A stretch of DNA of 37,695 nt from JAWPMV01 sp038527215 (GCA_038527215.1 JBCBGC010000077.1:1-37695); one strand, 5' to 3'; shown: positions 1 through 8,974, numbered from the stretch's first letter. Translations and numbers: made by a program. The notes: generated by a model from the letters alone, not told the origin.

Positions 1-56
1 TCCGTGCTCTGGCAACCACTTTCCGTGCTCTGGCTGTTAGTTTTGATGGGAATGAA

Positions 57-536
57 ATGTCTCGAATCAATATACAGAAAAAGGACGATGTTACGCCAGA
101 ACTTCGTACAGTATACATCACGCCTTCTAGCTTCTCCTTCTTGCCCCCACATACCCGCGGAGACAGGGAGTTCAAAGGAAACGGACCTCAGGTCCGAATA
201 AGTACCTATTTATACAAAAACTCCCGTCAAGCTTATTTGCGAGTGTATATGAAGGCGGAGGAAACAAAAAGCGATTGGACGACAGCGGAGGGTACTAGTA
301 GCCGTCATTACTTTTATAATGCCCCTACAGGCTGGCACATTAAAAAAATTGATGGCCAGAATTCTTTTCCTGGTGTTGTTGAATATCTAGACACTGACAC
401 TCAGGACGATATATTCAATACTACCTTAGGCCAATTTGTCGTGGTGGGCGACACCAAAGGCCATGAAGCAGGGACAAGAACTGGAGTCTCCATTAAATTT
501 TCATACCGTGTACCTATTGTAATTGAAAAGGATTAA
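57..536 (+). CDS. Unknown beta-rich protein, possibly 5'-truncated
   Basis: I do not recognise a named family. The 159-residue product is rich in alternating polar and aromatic residues (for example STYLYKN, YLRVYMKAEETKSDW, GDTKGHEAGTRTGVSIKFSY), which suggests a single beta-sandwich domain. It has no signal peptide, membrane segment or cysteine. The reading frame stays open upstream of the ATG at 57 to the window edge, reading a repeated RALATTF / RALAVSF. The true start may therefore lie outside the window and this entry may be only the C-terminal part. The next gene starts about 20 bases after the stop, on the same strand, so the two may be cotranscribed. The gene is probably real because its composition is protein-like and no competing frame is better. 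Confidence 0.6.
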   Translation: MSRINIQKKDDVTPELRTVYITPSSFSFLPPHTRGDREFKGNGPQVRISTYLYKNSRQAYLRVYMKAEETKSDWTTAEGTSSRHYFYNAPTGWHIKKIDGQNSFPGVVEYLDTDTQDDIFNTTLGQFVVVGDTKGHEAGTRTGVSIKFSYRVPIVIEKD

Positions 537-557
537 CCTCTCTAAAACATAGTGGAA

Positions 558-1169
558 ATGAAACATCTTATCATCGTCGCAAGCCTTTTGATTGTTCAAG
601 GCCTCGCAATCTCTCAGGTTTTTGCTCAAGAGAGTTACTATATCATAAAAACCGACCCTATTGCACCTTTTTTCAAGACTGGGGCTTTAGCTTTTGAATT
701 AGTGGTCGGAACAAACTGGAGCCTGCAGCTAAAAGGGGGATTTACTGCAAAACGCACTGAGCTGTGGGATAGTTTCGAAGGAGATATTAAAGGATTTCAT
801 GTAACACCAGAATTTAGATATTACCTTTCTATGGGACGGAAAAATGTACCTCCTGCCCCTTTTGGCACTTATCTTGCCCTTTGGGGACGGATTATGCAAT
901 TCCAGGGCGGACTAAGTGGCTATATTGGTCAGGATTTAATCGAAAAAGACTTTTTGACTTTTGAAAGTCGAGGAGTTGGTTTATCAGTGGGACATCAATT
1001 CTTGATCAGAGTTGGAGGAAAGAAAATCGCCACCTTAGACCTATTTGCCGGGGGAGGATTTGAACAAGAAACCATTGATGCGAATATTTTTTCTAATGAA
1101 CAGGTTATCTCAACCAAGGGGACCAAAATCAACCCCAGATTAGGAGTCCTCTTAGGTATACCTCTGTAG
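558..1169 (+). CDS. Outer-membrane beta-barrel protein, DUF3575-like
   Basis: This is a probable exported protein of 203 residues. I chose the ATG at 558 over the in-frame GTG at 552 because it places a standard signal peptide (MKHLIIVASLL through VFAQ) at the N-terminus. The mature part alternates hydrophobic and polar residues in the manner of an eight-stranded barrel, with TPEFRYYLS near the middle and a short aliphatic C-terminus (LGVLLGIPL). That pattern recalls the DUF3575 and OMP_b-brl groups common in Bacteroidota, and the barrel assignment is by pattern only. The function is unknown. It follows the previous gene by about 20 bases, and a strong hairpin lies 45 bases after its stop, so it probably ends a transcription unit. 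Confidence 0.7.
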   Translation: MKHLIIVASLLIVQGLAISQVFAQESYYIIKTDPIAPFFKTGALAFELVVGTNWSLQLKGGFTAKRTELWDSFEGDIKGFHVTPEFRYYLSMGRKNVPPAPFGTYLALWGRIMQFQGGLSGYIGQDLIEKDFLTFESRGVGLSVGHQFLIRVGGKKIATLDLFAGGGFEQETIDANIFSNEQVISTKGTKINPRLGVLLGIPL

Positions 1170-1213
1170 CAGACATTGGGGAATGTTTTTATTTGCCTAA
1201 AGATGTTCTGATC

Positions 1214-1246
1214 GGGAGGCGGAAAATTTTAGTTTTTCCGCCTCCC
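1214..1246 (+). terminator. Strong hairpin after the barrel gene
   Basis: A perfect 13-bp stem (gggaggcggaaaa at 1214-1226 pairing with 1234-1246) encloses a 7-base loop. There is no clear T run after the stem, so it may terminate by a different route or simply protect the 3' end of the message ending at 1169. Confidence 0.6.
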
Positions 1247-1504
1247 ATATTAATAGATTGTACGTCTTTAGACCAATCCGAAATGGTTATTAAAAAAAGT
1301 TAAGGAAGGTTTTTCATTAAGGTAAGGGATATGGTCTAGAAATCTCAGACCGACGGAAAACCTATATTGATCCCTTCCCGCTCCAAAAAACGCCTCCAAC
1401 TGCTTCCTCGTTCTTTCATACTTAACCGGCACTCCCTTTGTCCACCCCTAGATCTTCCTTTCATCTGCCCCAATCCTCCTTGCAAACTCCTTTCGCCTTA
1501 TCCC

Positions 1505-1804
1505 CTATTGCCCTCTATATCTCAACAGCACATTACCCAAACTTATGTCACCATTATCAAGGGGATCATATGCCAGGAAAGTAATGATAGCTGGCCGGTA
1601 ATTGATCTTGGGAAAGGAATGACCAAGCTCCCAATGGGTAATGGTTTCTGCAGATGTACTCAGGAGCTTTGCCAATTCGGACTGCAATAACCCTCTATCC
1701 ACTCGAGCTTCGCAAAGATGGTCTCCAACTGTGGAAACCGTTGTTAGGTAGCCCTTGGGAAAGGGTTTTGTCGTAATTACGGTAAAGTAACCAAAAGGCT
1801 CCAC
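1505..1804 (-). pseudogene. Degenerate XRE-type HTH regulator
   Basis: About 60 residues match the pattern of a common Bacteroidota HTH protein: GDHL, LLQSELAKLL, TSAETITHWELG and a terminal AIITFLAYDPL. These correspond to the usual forms GDHLRKRRLDLGLLQ, GVSEATIYNWEKGR and FLGYDPL. Several normally basic or conserved positions are changed, for example GDHLCEARVD and ITHWELGHS. The only start in frame is GTG at 1804, and the region upstream of the HTH does not resemble the family. I read it as a decaying or truncated regulator that would have bound DNA through its helix-turn-helix. It could still be expressed as a small protein. The stretch from 1247 to 1504, downstream on this strand, shows no gene. 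Confidence 0.5.
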
Positions 1805-1842
1805 ACACCTGGGGCTGCGGGACCAATTGTGAAAACCTGCGG

Positions 1843-2157
1843 GTGTATAACCTGGCCTTAGGGGAGATCTTTTTTACGCTATCCTCAGGCGGGTATGAAT
1901 TTTCTCCGGACAAAAACCTGGTGGTCCAATTTAATATGCAGGCTGACACATTCTGGGTATTTGACTTAACCACCATTGAGGCCGATGCTTTTGTCCAGAC
2001 CTATACCCACAAGCTACCCCAACCAAATATCTGGGAACAAGTTCAGTTTTTGGATAACCGAAGCATCAGGATTGACCTGGACGAGCCGCTGACCTTGCAG
2101 CTGAATCAGCTAGCATGGGAGAGAAAAAAGTCCATCGATATAGGGGAATATCATTAG
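1843..2157 (+). pseudogene. C-terminal fragment of an unknown protein
   Basis: The frame reads like genuine protein (FTLSSGGYEFSPDKNLVVQF, FWVFDLTT, EQVQFLDNRSIRIDL) and ends at a proper stop. Its only upstream start is a GTG at 1843, inside what looks like continuing coding sequence (ENLRVYNLALGEIFF). No signal peptide or complete domain is visible. The SPDKN and VFDLTT pieces resemble blades of a beta-propeller, but the fragment is too short to assign. The simplest reading is the 3' end of a larger gene whose 5' part has been lost, next to the decaying HTH gene at 1505-1804. Confidence 0.45.
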
Positions 2158-2298
2158 GAATTAGGCGGCCCATCTTGATCAGGTAGAATTTTCCTAACTC
2201 CTCGCGGCAAAAAGAGGGTGCATCTTGGTATCATTTTCTGCTTACCAGGCCTTTGAAATAAGCTGGAATAGGTTTAGGGTAAAAAGAAGTTGTCGGCC

Positions 2299-3234
2299 CT
2301 AGGGCGTGGGATTCGAGATCGCATGCATCTCTTTTTTGAGGGCTTCCGTGAATTTGATCGCGCCTTCATAGTTCAGGTGGGTGGTGTTGGTAAATAAAGA
2401 ATCCGCGTACACCTCCTGGCTGAAGTCGAGGACCTGGACATGGGGCCTTGCTTGCATTTGGGCTAAATAAGCCTGGGCTTGCGCTAAGCCTTCAAATTTG
2501 TGGAAATAAGAAGGATGGTAGGGGGCAATGATCAGAAAAATGGGACGATCGGTAGCATCGACCAGTTTTTCAAAGGCATCTTTGACCGGGACTTCAATTC
2601 TGAATTGATCGGCTGTATTGCGCCTCCGCTCCACCATTTCTGCAAAAATTTTTTCGGTCAGGACATTTTTTTCAAAACTCCCTCCCCGGTCCGTATGCTT
2701 GGTGATATTTAATTTCTCGTTGAGCCGATATTTAAGATAGGATTCATACTTTCCAAAGTATTTGATCAAGGGGAGGTGATAATAAAATTTGGCGTCTGCT
2801 TCAATGATTTCCCGGGTCTCAGGATAATTGGGAATGTAGTTGCCCAAATCTCCATAGGAACTGCGAAAGCCTACCAGGTCAAAATTAATGAGGATGGGAC
2901 CTGACTTATCCTTTTGTAATTCCTTCTTGAGGAAAAAACCCAGAATATTCATTTGGGTACCATCAATCCCATAGTTGAAATATGCCTCTCCGAGGATGGA
3001 AGGGACAAAAGAACCCTGGGCTCTGGAAGAGCCGAAAATGGGGATTTCTCCCGCTTCGTCGACCTTGATGATGCGGTTTATTTTAGCGGCCCCGCCGATT
3101 TCTCCCGAAAAAATAACGATCCGTTCAAAGGCATAATTAAAGATCAGCCCAATCGACAGCAGGACGATCAGGATGGTTCCCAGAAATTTGGCGAACCGAC
3201 TAAAACTGGAAGTAGATGAAGGTTGCATTTCCAT
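2299..3234 (-). CDS. SGNH-like protein paired with MBOAT acyltransferase
   Basis: This 311-residue protein has one N-terminal membrane anchor (about residues 17-36) and a periplasmic or extracytoplasmic domain. GSSRA at 68-72 matches the SGNH nucleophile block, with Ser70 as the likely nucleophile. A C-terminal NTTHLN at 283-288 matches the block that carries the catalytic His. The residue three before His286 is Asn283 where the family normally has Asp. The gene overlaps the upstream MBOAT gene by 35 bases, a strong sign of translational coupling. Known MBOAT/SGNH pairs (AlgI with AlgJ/AlgX, DltB with DltD) pass acetyl or acyl groups across the membrane to a surface polymer, and I infer the same role here. 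The start is at MEMQ (3234), with a second ATG two codons later. Confidence 0.75.
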   Translation of the reverse strand: MEMQPSSTSSFSRFAKFLGTILIVLLSIGLIFNYAFERIVIFSGEIGGAAKINRIIKVDEAGEIPIFGSSRAQGSFVPSILGEAYFNYGIDGTQMNILGFFLKKELQKDKSGPILINFDLVGFRSSYGDLGNYIPNYPETREIIEADAKFYYHLPLIKYFGKYESYLKYRLNEKLNITKHTDRGGSFEKNVLTEKIFAEMVERRRNTADQFRIEVPVKDAFEKLVDATDRPIFLIIAPYHPSYFHKFEGLAQAQAYLAQMQARPHVQVLDFSQEVYADSLFTNTTHLNYEGAIKFTEALKKEMHAISNPTP

Positions 3235-4621
3235 TTACACCAAGGATAAAAATAAGCAGTAAGGCGATGACACTAAAGGCGATATGATGGACCTGTTTTT
3301 TGAAGTTCAGATGTTCGGGGAGGCGGTAGCTGAGGAATAGCAAGCCAATGGCCAGGAAACTAATGGCAAAGTTGACCGGTCCTTCCAGGGCCGTAATCTG
3401 GGTGAGATTTAGGCTGAAATTCCCTTCCGTGATTTTGCTGATGTAGGCCAGGGCTTCCTCCAGGGATTTTGCCCGGAAAAAGATCCAGGCAAAACACACC
3501 AGCACATATACCAGCAAGACGTTGGCCCAATGGACCCACCAGGTGTTTTTATTCTTGAATGGGACGAATTTGGAGTAGCTGACATAGATGACCTGGAAAA
3601 TGCCATGCAGGCCGCCCCAGATCACAAAGGTCCAGTTGGCTCCGTGCCACAGCCCACTCACCAGAAAGACCACCACTAAATTGTAGTAGTTTCTGCCAGT
3701 GCTCACCCGTTTTCCCCCCAGTGGGATATAAATATAGTCCCGGAACCAGGTAGACAGGGAAATATGCCATCTCCGCCAAAAGTCAGCGATGTTGCTCGCC
3801 AGATAAGGTCGACGGAAATTGATCATCAACTCAAATCCCAGCAGCTTAGCCGTACCCCGGGCAATAAGGGAATAGCCCGAAAAGTCACAATAAATCTGGA
3901 AGGAAAAGAAGATGATGCCCAGGACGGCGGAAATGGTATTCGCATTGCCGATATCCCCAAAAACGCTGTCCACATAAATCGCCAATCTATCCGCAATCAA
4001 CACCTTTTTAAACATCCCATACACGATGAGAGAGACTCCCTGAATGGCCTGATCCAGGTCGAATTTTCTAGCTTTGAGAAATTGGGGCAGCAGATTAGAT
4101 GCCCGCTCGATCGGACCGGCCACCAGCTGCGGGAAAAAGCAAACGAAGGTAGAAAAGCCGATGAAGTCTCTGGTTGGCTTGATTTTTCCGTAGTAAATAT
4201 CGATGGAATAGGAGAGAGTCTGGAAGGTATAGAAGGAGATCCCTACGGGCAGAATGATCTCCAGGGTCATGAAGTTAACGTCCATGCCCAACATGAGCAG
4301 GGCTTGCTTTAAGGAGTCTACAAAGAAGTTGAAATACTTAAAGAAACCCAATAAACCCAGGTTTAGGATCAGGCTGAGCAGGAGAAAAAGCCGTTTCCGT
4401 CTGGGGTTGCTTTCGTCATGGATGCTCAGCCCCAGCAAATAATCAGTTACCGTACTGGTGGCGATGAGGGAAAGGAACCGCCAATCCCACCAGCCATAAA
4501 AGGTATAACTGGCGATCAGCAAAAGTATGTTCTGGTACCGATATCCCGCAGATCGGAGTCCCCAATACAGCCCAAATACAATGGGGAGAAATATGAGAAA
4601 TTCAGAGGAATTAAATATCAT
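3200..4621 (-). CDS. MBOAT family O-acyltransferase, AlgI-like
   Basis: This is a polytopic inner-membrane protein of 473 residues, the normal length for AlgI. Family marks are the N-terminal FNSSEFLIFLPIVF, PQLVAGPIERA, DFWRRWHISLSTWFRDY with His286, and SGLWHGANWTF with the conserved catalytic His326. About 10-12 hydrophobic spans are visible. AlgI-type enzymes move acetyl groups across the inner membrane for attachment to an exported polysaccharide. The partner enzyme here is the overlapping SGNH-like gene downstream on the same strand. No polysaccharide synthase or polymer export gene is in the window, so the acceptor is unknown. The start is the ATG at 4621. Confidence 0.93.
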   Translation of the reverse strand: MIFNSSEFLIFLPIVFGLYWGLRSAGYRYQNILLLIASYTFYGWWDWRFLSLIATSTVTDYLLGLSIHDESNPRRKRLFLLLSLILNLGLLGFFKYFNFFVDSLKQALLMLGMDVNFMTLEIILPVGISFYTFQTLSYSIDIYYGKIKPTRDFIGFSTFVCFFPQLVAGPIERASNLLPQFLKARKFDLDQAIQGVSLIVYGMFKKVLIADRLAIYVDSVFGDIGNANTISAVLGIIFFSFQIYCDFSGYSLIARGTAKLLGFELMINFRRPYLASNIADFWRRWHISLSTWFRDYIYIPLGGKRVSTGRNYYNLVVVFLVSGLWHGANWTFVIWGGLHGIFQVIYVSYSKFVPFKNKNTWWVHWANVLLVYVLVCFAWIFFRAKSLEEALAYISKITEGNFSLNLTQITALEGPVNFAISFLAIGLLFLSYRLPEHLNFKKQVHHIAFSVIALLLIFILGVNGNATFIYFQF

Positions 4622-5183
4622 GAACTAGAGGTCTGGAGAGCATGAGGAGGGGCGGGTTGAAATTTCCGAGAGATCACTGCCTTTGGTAAAGGAAGTAAGT
4701 TTTAAACTTTGCCGGGAAAATCAGATGGTCGGTAAAGGTAGCTCAACTGGAGGATGCTGCTTTAATCAGGCTAGGGTTAAAGATGGTTACGGGGTTTGAG
4801 AACAAAAGAACGGGCTTCATGGCTGCTTGCCCTAACTGACAAAGAGCATGCACCGAAATCAAAACTACGACAAATATCCTATTAACAGTTACTTCCCTGG
4901 GTCTGTATCTTACAAGGCTCTGAAACAAAATATGGATCATATTGGCTATTTGGGAAGGAAAGTAAGGCAAACTTTCAAAGTAAGGAAAGGACCTCATTAA
5001 CTTAGCGCTTGTTCTGGAATTTTCCTCTCGTCTGAGTAGGCCATTTTTTTAAGAAGCTGGTTTCATCCTTTTCCTCAAAATAACTGTCTATTCTGATGCA
5101 AAAACGTGCTACAGAACCCCAACCTCATTCTTTTCAGACCAAAACCCCTACATCCGAACAAGGGCTTACTTATCCAGCGCAGT
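4622..5183. other. Gene-free stretch between MBOAT and acnB
   Basis: The two flanking genes diverge, so this stretch should hold the promoter for the MBOAT operon and upstream sequence for acnB. The one longer frame (4743-4997, minus) does not look like protein: it has no domain and uneven composition. I see no RNA gene or repeat. Confidence 0.5.
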
Positions 5184-5215
5184 TTTGCCCAATATTTGTA
5201 GGATTGTTATTTTTG
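5184..5215 (+). promoter_or_regulatory. Predicted Bacteroidetes-type promoter of acnB
   Basis: TTTG at 5184-5187 is followed, after 20 bases, by TATTTTTG at 5208-5215. This matches the TTTG-N19/21-TAnnTTTG consensus of the primary Bacteroidetes sigma factor. It would start transcription near 5220 and give a leader of about 80 bases before the acnB ATG at 5300. Confidence 0.6.
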
Positions 5216-5299
5216 CGGCTGAATGGGAATCCGGGCTTCCAGTGCGGGCTTTCCTAAGATCATTCAGTCGTTCTATATCGAGTTAAAGAAGTACATTTT

Positions 5300-8107
5300 A
5301 TGAGCAAATACAGCGAGTATCTTAAGGAAATTGAAGAAAGGAAAGAGCAAGCGCTTCACCCCAAACCGATCGATGGTTCAGAACTGTTAAGCGAAGTCAT
5401 TGAACAGATCAAGGATGTCAATCATGAACATCGGGCGGATTCTCTCAATTTCTTTATTTACAATGTATTGCCCGGGACCACCAGCGCGGCTGGAGTCAAA
5501 GCGAACTTCCTAAAAGAAATAATCCTCGGAGAAGCAGTGGTGGAAGAAATCTCTCCTGCCTTCGCCTTCGAACAGCTCTCCCACATGAAGGGAGGACCTT
5601 CCATCAAGGTGCTGCTTGACCTGGTACTAGGCGAGGATCAGGGGATTGCCACGGAGGCTGCCAAGGTGCTGAAAACCCAGGTTTTTCTCTACGAGGCGGA
5701 TATGGAGCGCCTGGAAGAGGCCTATAAGCAAGGGCATGCCATCGCCAAGGATATCATCGAAAGCTATGCGCAGGCGGAGTTTTTTACCAAACTGCCTGAG
5801 GTGGAAGAAGAAATTCAGGTGGTAACCTTCGTCGCCGGGGTAGGGGACATCTCCACGGACCTCCTTTCTCCTGGCAAAGAAGCCCACTCCAGAGCTGACC
5901 GCGAACTACACGGCCAGTGTATGTTTGAGTTCGATGAACAGCGGCAGCAGGAATTGTTAGCCCTTAAAGAACAACATCCCGATAAAAGGGTCATGCTGGT
6001 GGCCGAGAAAGGCACCATGGGAGTTGGCTCCTCCCGCATGTCAGGGGTCAATAATGTAGCCCTTTGGATCGGTAAACCCGCCAGTCCTTATGTGCCTTTC
6101 ATCAACATTGCCCCCGTGGTGGCCGGCACCAACGGCATTTCACCTATCTTCCTCACTACTGTCGGGGTTACCGGAGGCATTGGCGTGGACTTGAGAAACT
6201 GGGAAAAGCAGTATGATGCTGATGGGAAGGTCGTTGCAGATGAGGAAGGCGAGCCAATTTTGAAAGAAACCTACTCTGTAGCAACCGGTACCGTTTTTAC
6301 CATTAATACCAAAACCAAAAAGCTCTACGCTGGCGAGGAAGAGCTAAAAGATATTTCTTCTTCCCTCACCCCGCAGAAAATGGAGTTCATGAAGGCGGGT
6401 GGGTCCTACGCTATTGTATTTGGCAAGAAACTGCAGGCTTTTGCTGCCAGGGTGCTGGGCATAGCGGTACCGCCGGTTTTTGCCCCCTCGAAAGAAGTCT
6501 CTCACGAAGGACAGGGCCTCACTGCCGTAGAAAAAATCTTCAATAAAAATGCCGTTGGAACTTCCGGTGCGACCCTACACGCTGGTTCCTACGTACGGGC
6601 TAATGTCAACATTGTCGGTTCTCAGGACACCACCGGACTGATGACCTCTCAGGAGTTGGAGATGATGGCGGCCACCGTTATTTCTCCCATTGTAGATGGG
6701 GGCTACCAGTCAGGCTGCCACACCGCTTCGGTTTGGGACGCAAAGGCACAGGCCAATACTCCCAGGCTGATGAAGTTCATGCATGACTTTGGGCTGATCA
6801 CCGGCCGGGATCCCAAAGGGGTGTACCATCCCATGACAGATGTGATCCATAAGGTACTCAATGACATTACCATAGATGATTGGGCCATCATCATCGGAGG
6901 CGATTCTCACACCCGGATGTCCAAGGGAGTGGCCTTTGGCGCAGACTCAGGCACCGTAGCCCTGGCCCTGGCCACCGGAGAAGCCTCCATGCCTATTCCG
7001 GAATCGGTTAAGGTGACTTTCAAAGGCGAAATGAAAGATCACATGGACTTCCGCGACGTAGTCCACGCCACCCAGGCCCAAATGCTCAAGCAGTTCGGCG
7101 GGGAAAACGTCTTTCAGGGAAAAATCATCGAGGTCCACATTGGCACCCTGTTGGCAGACCAGGCCTTTACCTTTACGGACTGGACCGCCGAAATGAAAGC
7201 CAAGGCTTCCATCTGTATTTCTCAGGATGATACCCTCATCGAATCTCTGAACATTGCCAAAGGCAGAATTCAAATCATGATCGACAAAGGCATGGACAAT
7301 GAAAAACAAGTCCTGCAAAGTCTGATCGACAAAGCGAACCAGCGTATCGCCGAAATTCAATCCGGAGAGAAGCCAGCACTCGCTCCTGATGCGAACGCCA
7401 AATACGCTGCAGAGTTGGTGGTGGACCTGAACATCATCGACGAACCCATGATTGCTGATCCAGATGTCCACAACGAAGACGTCTCTAAGCGATATACCCA
7501 CGATACCATCCGGGAACTTTCTTTCTACGAAGGAGACAAGCACGTCGATTTGGGCTTTGTTGGTTCATGTATGGTGCATAAAGGCGATATCAAGATTGTC
7601 TCCAAAATGCTGAAGAACCTGGAAGCCATGCATGGCAAGGTCGAATTTCAGGCTCCACTGGTGGTAACTGCCCCAACGTATAATATCATTGACGAACTCA
7701 AGGAAGAAGGGGACTGGGAAATGCTGCAGAAGTATTCCGGCTTTGAATTCAATGATGCCGCGCCCAAGACCCAGGCCCGGACCGAATACGACAACATCCT
7801 TTATCTGGAAAGACCCGGTTGTAACCTCTGTATGGGCAACCAGGAGAAAGCCGCCAAAGGAGACACCGTAATGGCCACTTCTACCCGCCTGTTCCAGGGA
7901 CGCGTGGTAGCTGACGCAGACCGTAAGAAGGGAGAATCCCTGCTGGCCTCTACCCCGGTAGTAGTGCTGTCCGCTATCCTCGGCAGAACCCCAACCGTCC
8001 AAGAGTACAAAGATGCCGTGGCGGGCATTAAACTGACGCAGTTTTCTCCACCGCTCAAGAAGATGACGGCCGCACCCCCACGACCTGGGCACCAGATTTC
8101 GTACTAG
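5300..8107 (+). CDS. acnB: Aconitate hydratase B (2-methylisocitrate dehydratase)
   Basis: This TCA-cycle enzyme interconverts citrate and isocitrate through a [4Fe-4S] cluster, and AcnB can also dehydrate 2-methylisocitrate. The 935-residue product has the AcnB order, with an N-terminal HEAT-like domain (about 1-160) preceding the swivel and catalytic domains. That is the reverse of AcnA, where the swivel domain is C-terminal. Cluster ligands are Cys757 (FVGSCMVHKG), Cys841 and Cys844 (GCNLCMGNQ). GGDSHTRMSKGVAFGADSG is the typical catalytic segment. It is somewhat longer than E. coli AcnB (865). The gene is monocistronic by layout, with a predicted promoter at 5184-5215 and a hairpin at 8152-8182. 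Long antisense frames across it are shadows. Confidence 0.98.
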   Translation: MSKYSEYLKEIEERKEQALHPKPIDGSELLSEVIEQIKDVNHEHRADSLNFFIYNVLPGTTSAAGVKANFLKEIILGEAVVEEISPAFAFEQLSHMKGGPSIKVLLDLVLGEDQGIATEAAKVLKTQVFLYEADMERLEEAYKQGHAIAKDIIESYAQAEFFTKLPEVEEEIQVVTFVAGVGDISTDLLSPGKEAHSRADRELHGQCMFEFDEQRQQELLALKEQHPDKRVMLVAEKGTMGVGSSRMSGVNNVALWIGKPASPYVPFINIAPVVAGTNGISPIFLTTVGVTGGIGVDLRNWEKQYDADGKVVADEEGEPILKETYSVATGTVFTINTKTKKLYAGEEELKDISSSLTPQKMEFMKAGGSYAIVFGKKLQAFAARVLGIAVPPVFAPSKEVSHEGQGLTAVEKIFNKNAVGTSGATLHAGSYVRANVNIVGSQDTTGLMTSQELEMMAATVISPIVDGGYQSGCHTASVWDAKAQANTPRLMKFMHDFGLITGRDPKGVYHPMTDVIHKVLNDITIDDWAIIIGGDSHTRMSKGVAFGADSGTVALALATGEASMPIPESVKVTFKGEMKDHMDFRDVVHATQAQMLKQFGGENVFQGKIIEVHIGTLLADQAFTFTDWTAEMKAKASICISQDDTLIESLNIAKGRIQIMIDKGMDNEKQVLQSLIDKANQRIAEIQSGEKPALAPDANAKYAAELVVDLNIIDEPMIADPDVHNEDVSKRYTHDTIRELSFYEGDKHVDLGFVGSCMVHKGDIKIVSKMLKNLEAMHGKVEFQAPLVVTAPTYNIIDELKEEGDWEMLQKYSGFEFNDAAPKTQARTEYDNILYLERPGCNLCMGNQEKAAKGDTVMATSTRLFQGRVVADADRKKGESLLASTPVVVLSAILGRTPTVQEYKDAVAGIKLTQFSPPLKKMTAAPPRPGHQISY

Positions 8108-8422
8108 GTTACCGGGCAGATCAGCAGCGGGGCGTGTAGATGTAGATGAGATCCCATTCGGTGGTTTACCCTCCGAATGGGAACGCTAGCTGAGTACAAC
8201 CATCGACATCGATGGGACGGACCTGAAAGATATCGTCTCGATATTCAGGAGTTTGGCGTAGGGACAGAGCTTTTCAGAGGAACCCAGGAAAATGGAGAAG
8301 GATGTTCCTGCGTATTTTATGAGCTATCTGCTGCAAGATGAGGGACTAACTCCTCTATGAAACATCTCCCGGAAGTAGTCGTTGCCGACTACAACCGAGA
8401 GATAAATCACCAACAACTTAAA
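8108..8422. other. Intergenic stretch after acnB
   Basis: The stretch holds the hairpin at 8152-8182. A 54-codon frame at 8177-8341 begins with an ATG inside the second arm of that hairpin. It has no recognisable motif, so I do not call it a gene. Confidence 0.4.
8152..8182 (+). terminator. Hairpin downstream of acnB
   Basis: A perfect 10-bp stem (tcccattcgg at 8152-8161 pairing with 8173-8182) has an 11-base loop and lies 45 bases after the acnB stop. There is no T run, so this is a probable 3'-end structure rather than a classic intrinsic terminator. Confidence 0.5.
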
Positions 8423-8974
8423 TCAGAGCAGTATTCCTAGGTTTAGCCCCAGATAACTATGCCCGCGAGGGATGGCCAATACCGGCCTGAGTTCGGCCAG
8501 CAGTTCCACACCACTGAATTCCAGGATGCAGGCAAAGCGAGGGGCCATCAACAAGCCCAGTTCACTCGAATAAGTGCCTCCGGTGACATTTCCCCCGCTC
8601 ACAAACATTCCCCCATCTAATCCGCCGGCCAGGATCAGGTTAAGCCCAGTGTTTCCCAGGGCTTTTCGAAAAAAGCGATACTCTGCTCCGAGGTATGCCG
8701 GGATCGTACTCAAGACCAATCCCTCGTACTGGAAATTTCCATCAAATCGGTAGATGCCGATGCCTGCCCCAAAGGCCAACGCTTGAGAAGCCTCGTATCG
8801 GTAGCGAACATCCAGTCCAAGTCCTAAGGCGAAGAAATCGCCCATTTGTCCGGTGGGAATTTGTAACCCAGCCGTGAGTCCGTAACGGGTTTGTCCCTGG
8901 GCAGAGAGAAAGAGCAGGCAGCTAAGCGCCCATACCCCCATGCCGCGGGCAAGCCATAATGTTGATTTCCGCAT
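8423..8974 (-). CDS. Small outer-membrane beta-barrel protein
   Basis: This 183-residue protein has a signal peptide (basic MRKSTLWLARG, then a hydrophobic core, cleavage near SAQGQ). The mature part consists of amphipathic strands rich in Gly and aromatic residues, such as YGLTAGLQIPTG, ALGLGLDVRYRYE and FGAGIGIYRF. It ends in a barrel-like LGLNLGILL. It fits the small OMP beta-barrel group of Bacteroidota, and its function is not known. Its ATG shares one base with the stop of the upstream HpaA-like gene (TAATG), so the two are translationally coupled and probably act at the same envelope site. Confidence 0.75.
   Translation of the reverse strand: MRKSTLWLARGMGVWALSCLLFLSAQGQTRYGLTAGLQIPTGQMGDFFALGLGLDVRYRYEASQALAFGAGIGIYRFDGNFQYEGLVLSTIPAYLGAEYRFFRKALGNTGLNLILAGGLDGGMFVSGGNVTGGTYSSELGLLMAPRFACILEFSGVELLAELRPVLAIPRGHSYLGLNLGILL

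Noticed and set aside
3764..4312. Plus-strand frame of 182 residues inside the MBOAT gene
   Set aside because: The MBOAT frame on the minus strand carries full family motifs. The plus frame has none and is a shadow.
4743..4997. Minus-strand frame between MBOAT and acnB
   Set aside because: It has no conserved motif, no start signal and uneven composition; best seen as a chance frame.
6947..8092. Long minus-strand frames across acnB (6947-7543 and 7565-8092)
   Set aside because: They lie wholly antisense to the well-supported acnB frame, have no domain, and arise from codon bias of the true gene.
8177..8341. 54-codon frame after acnB
   Set aside because: Its ATG is inside the 3' arm of a hairpin and the product has no recognisable feature.
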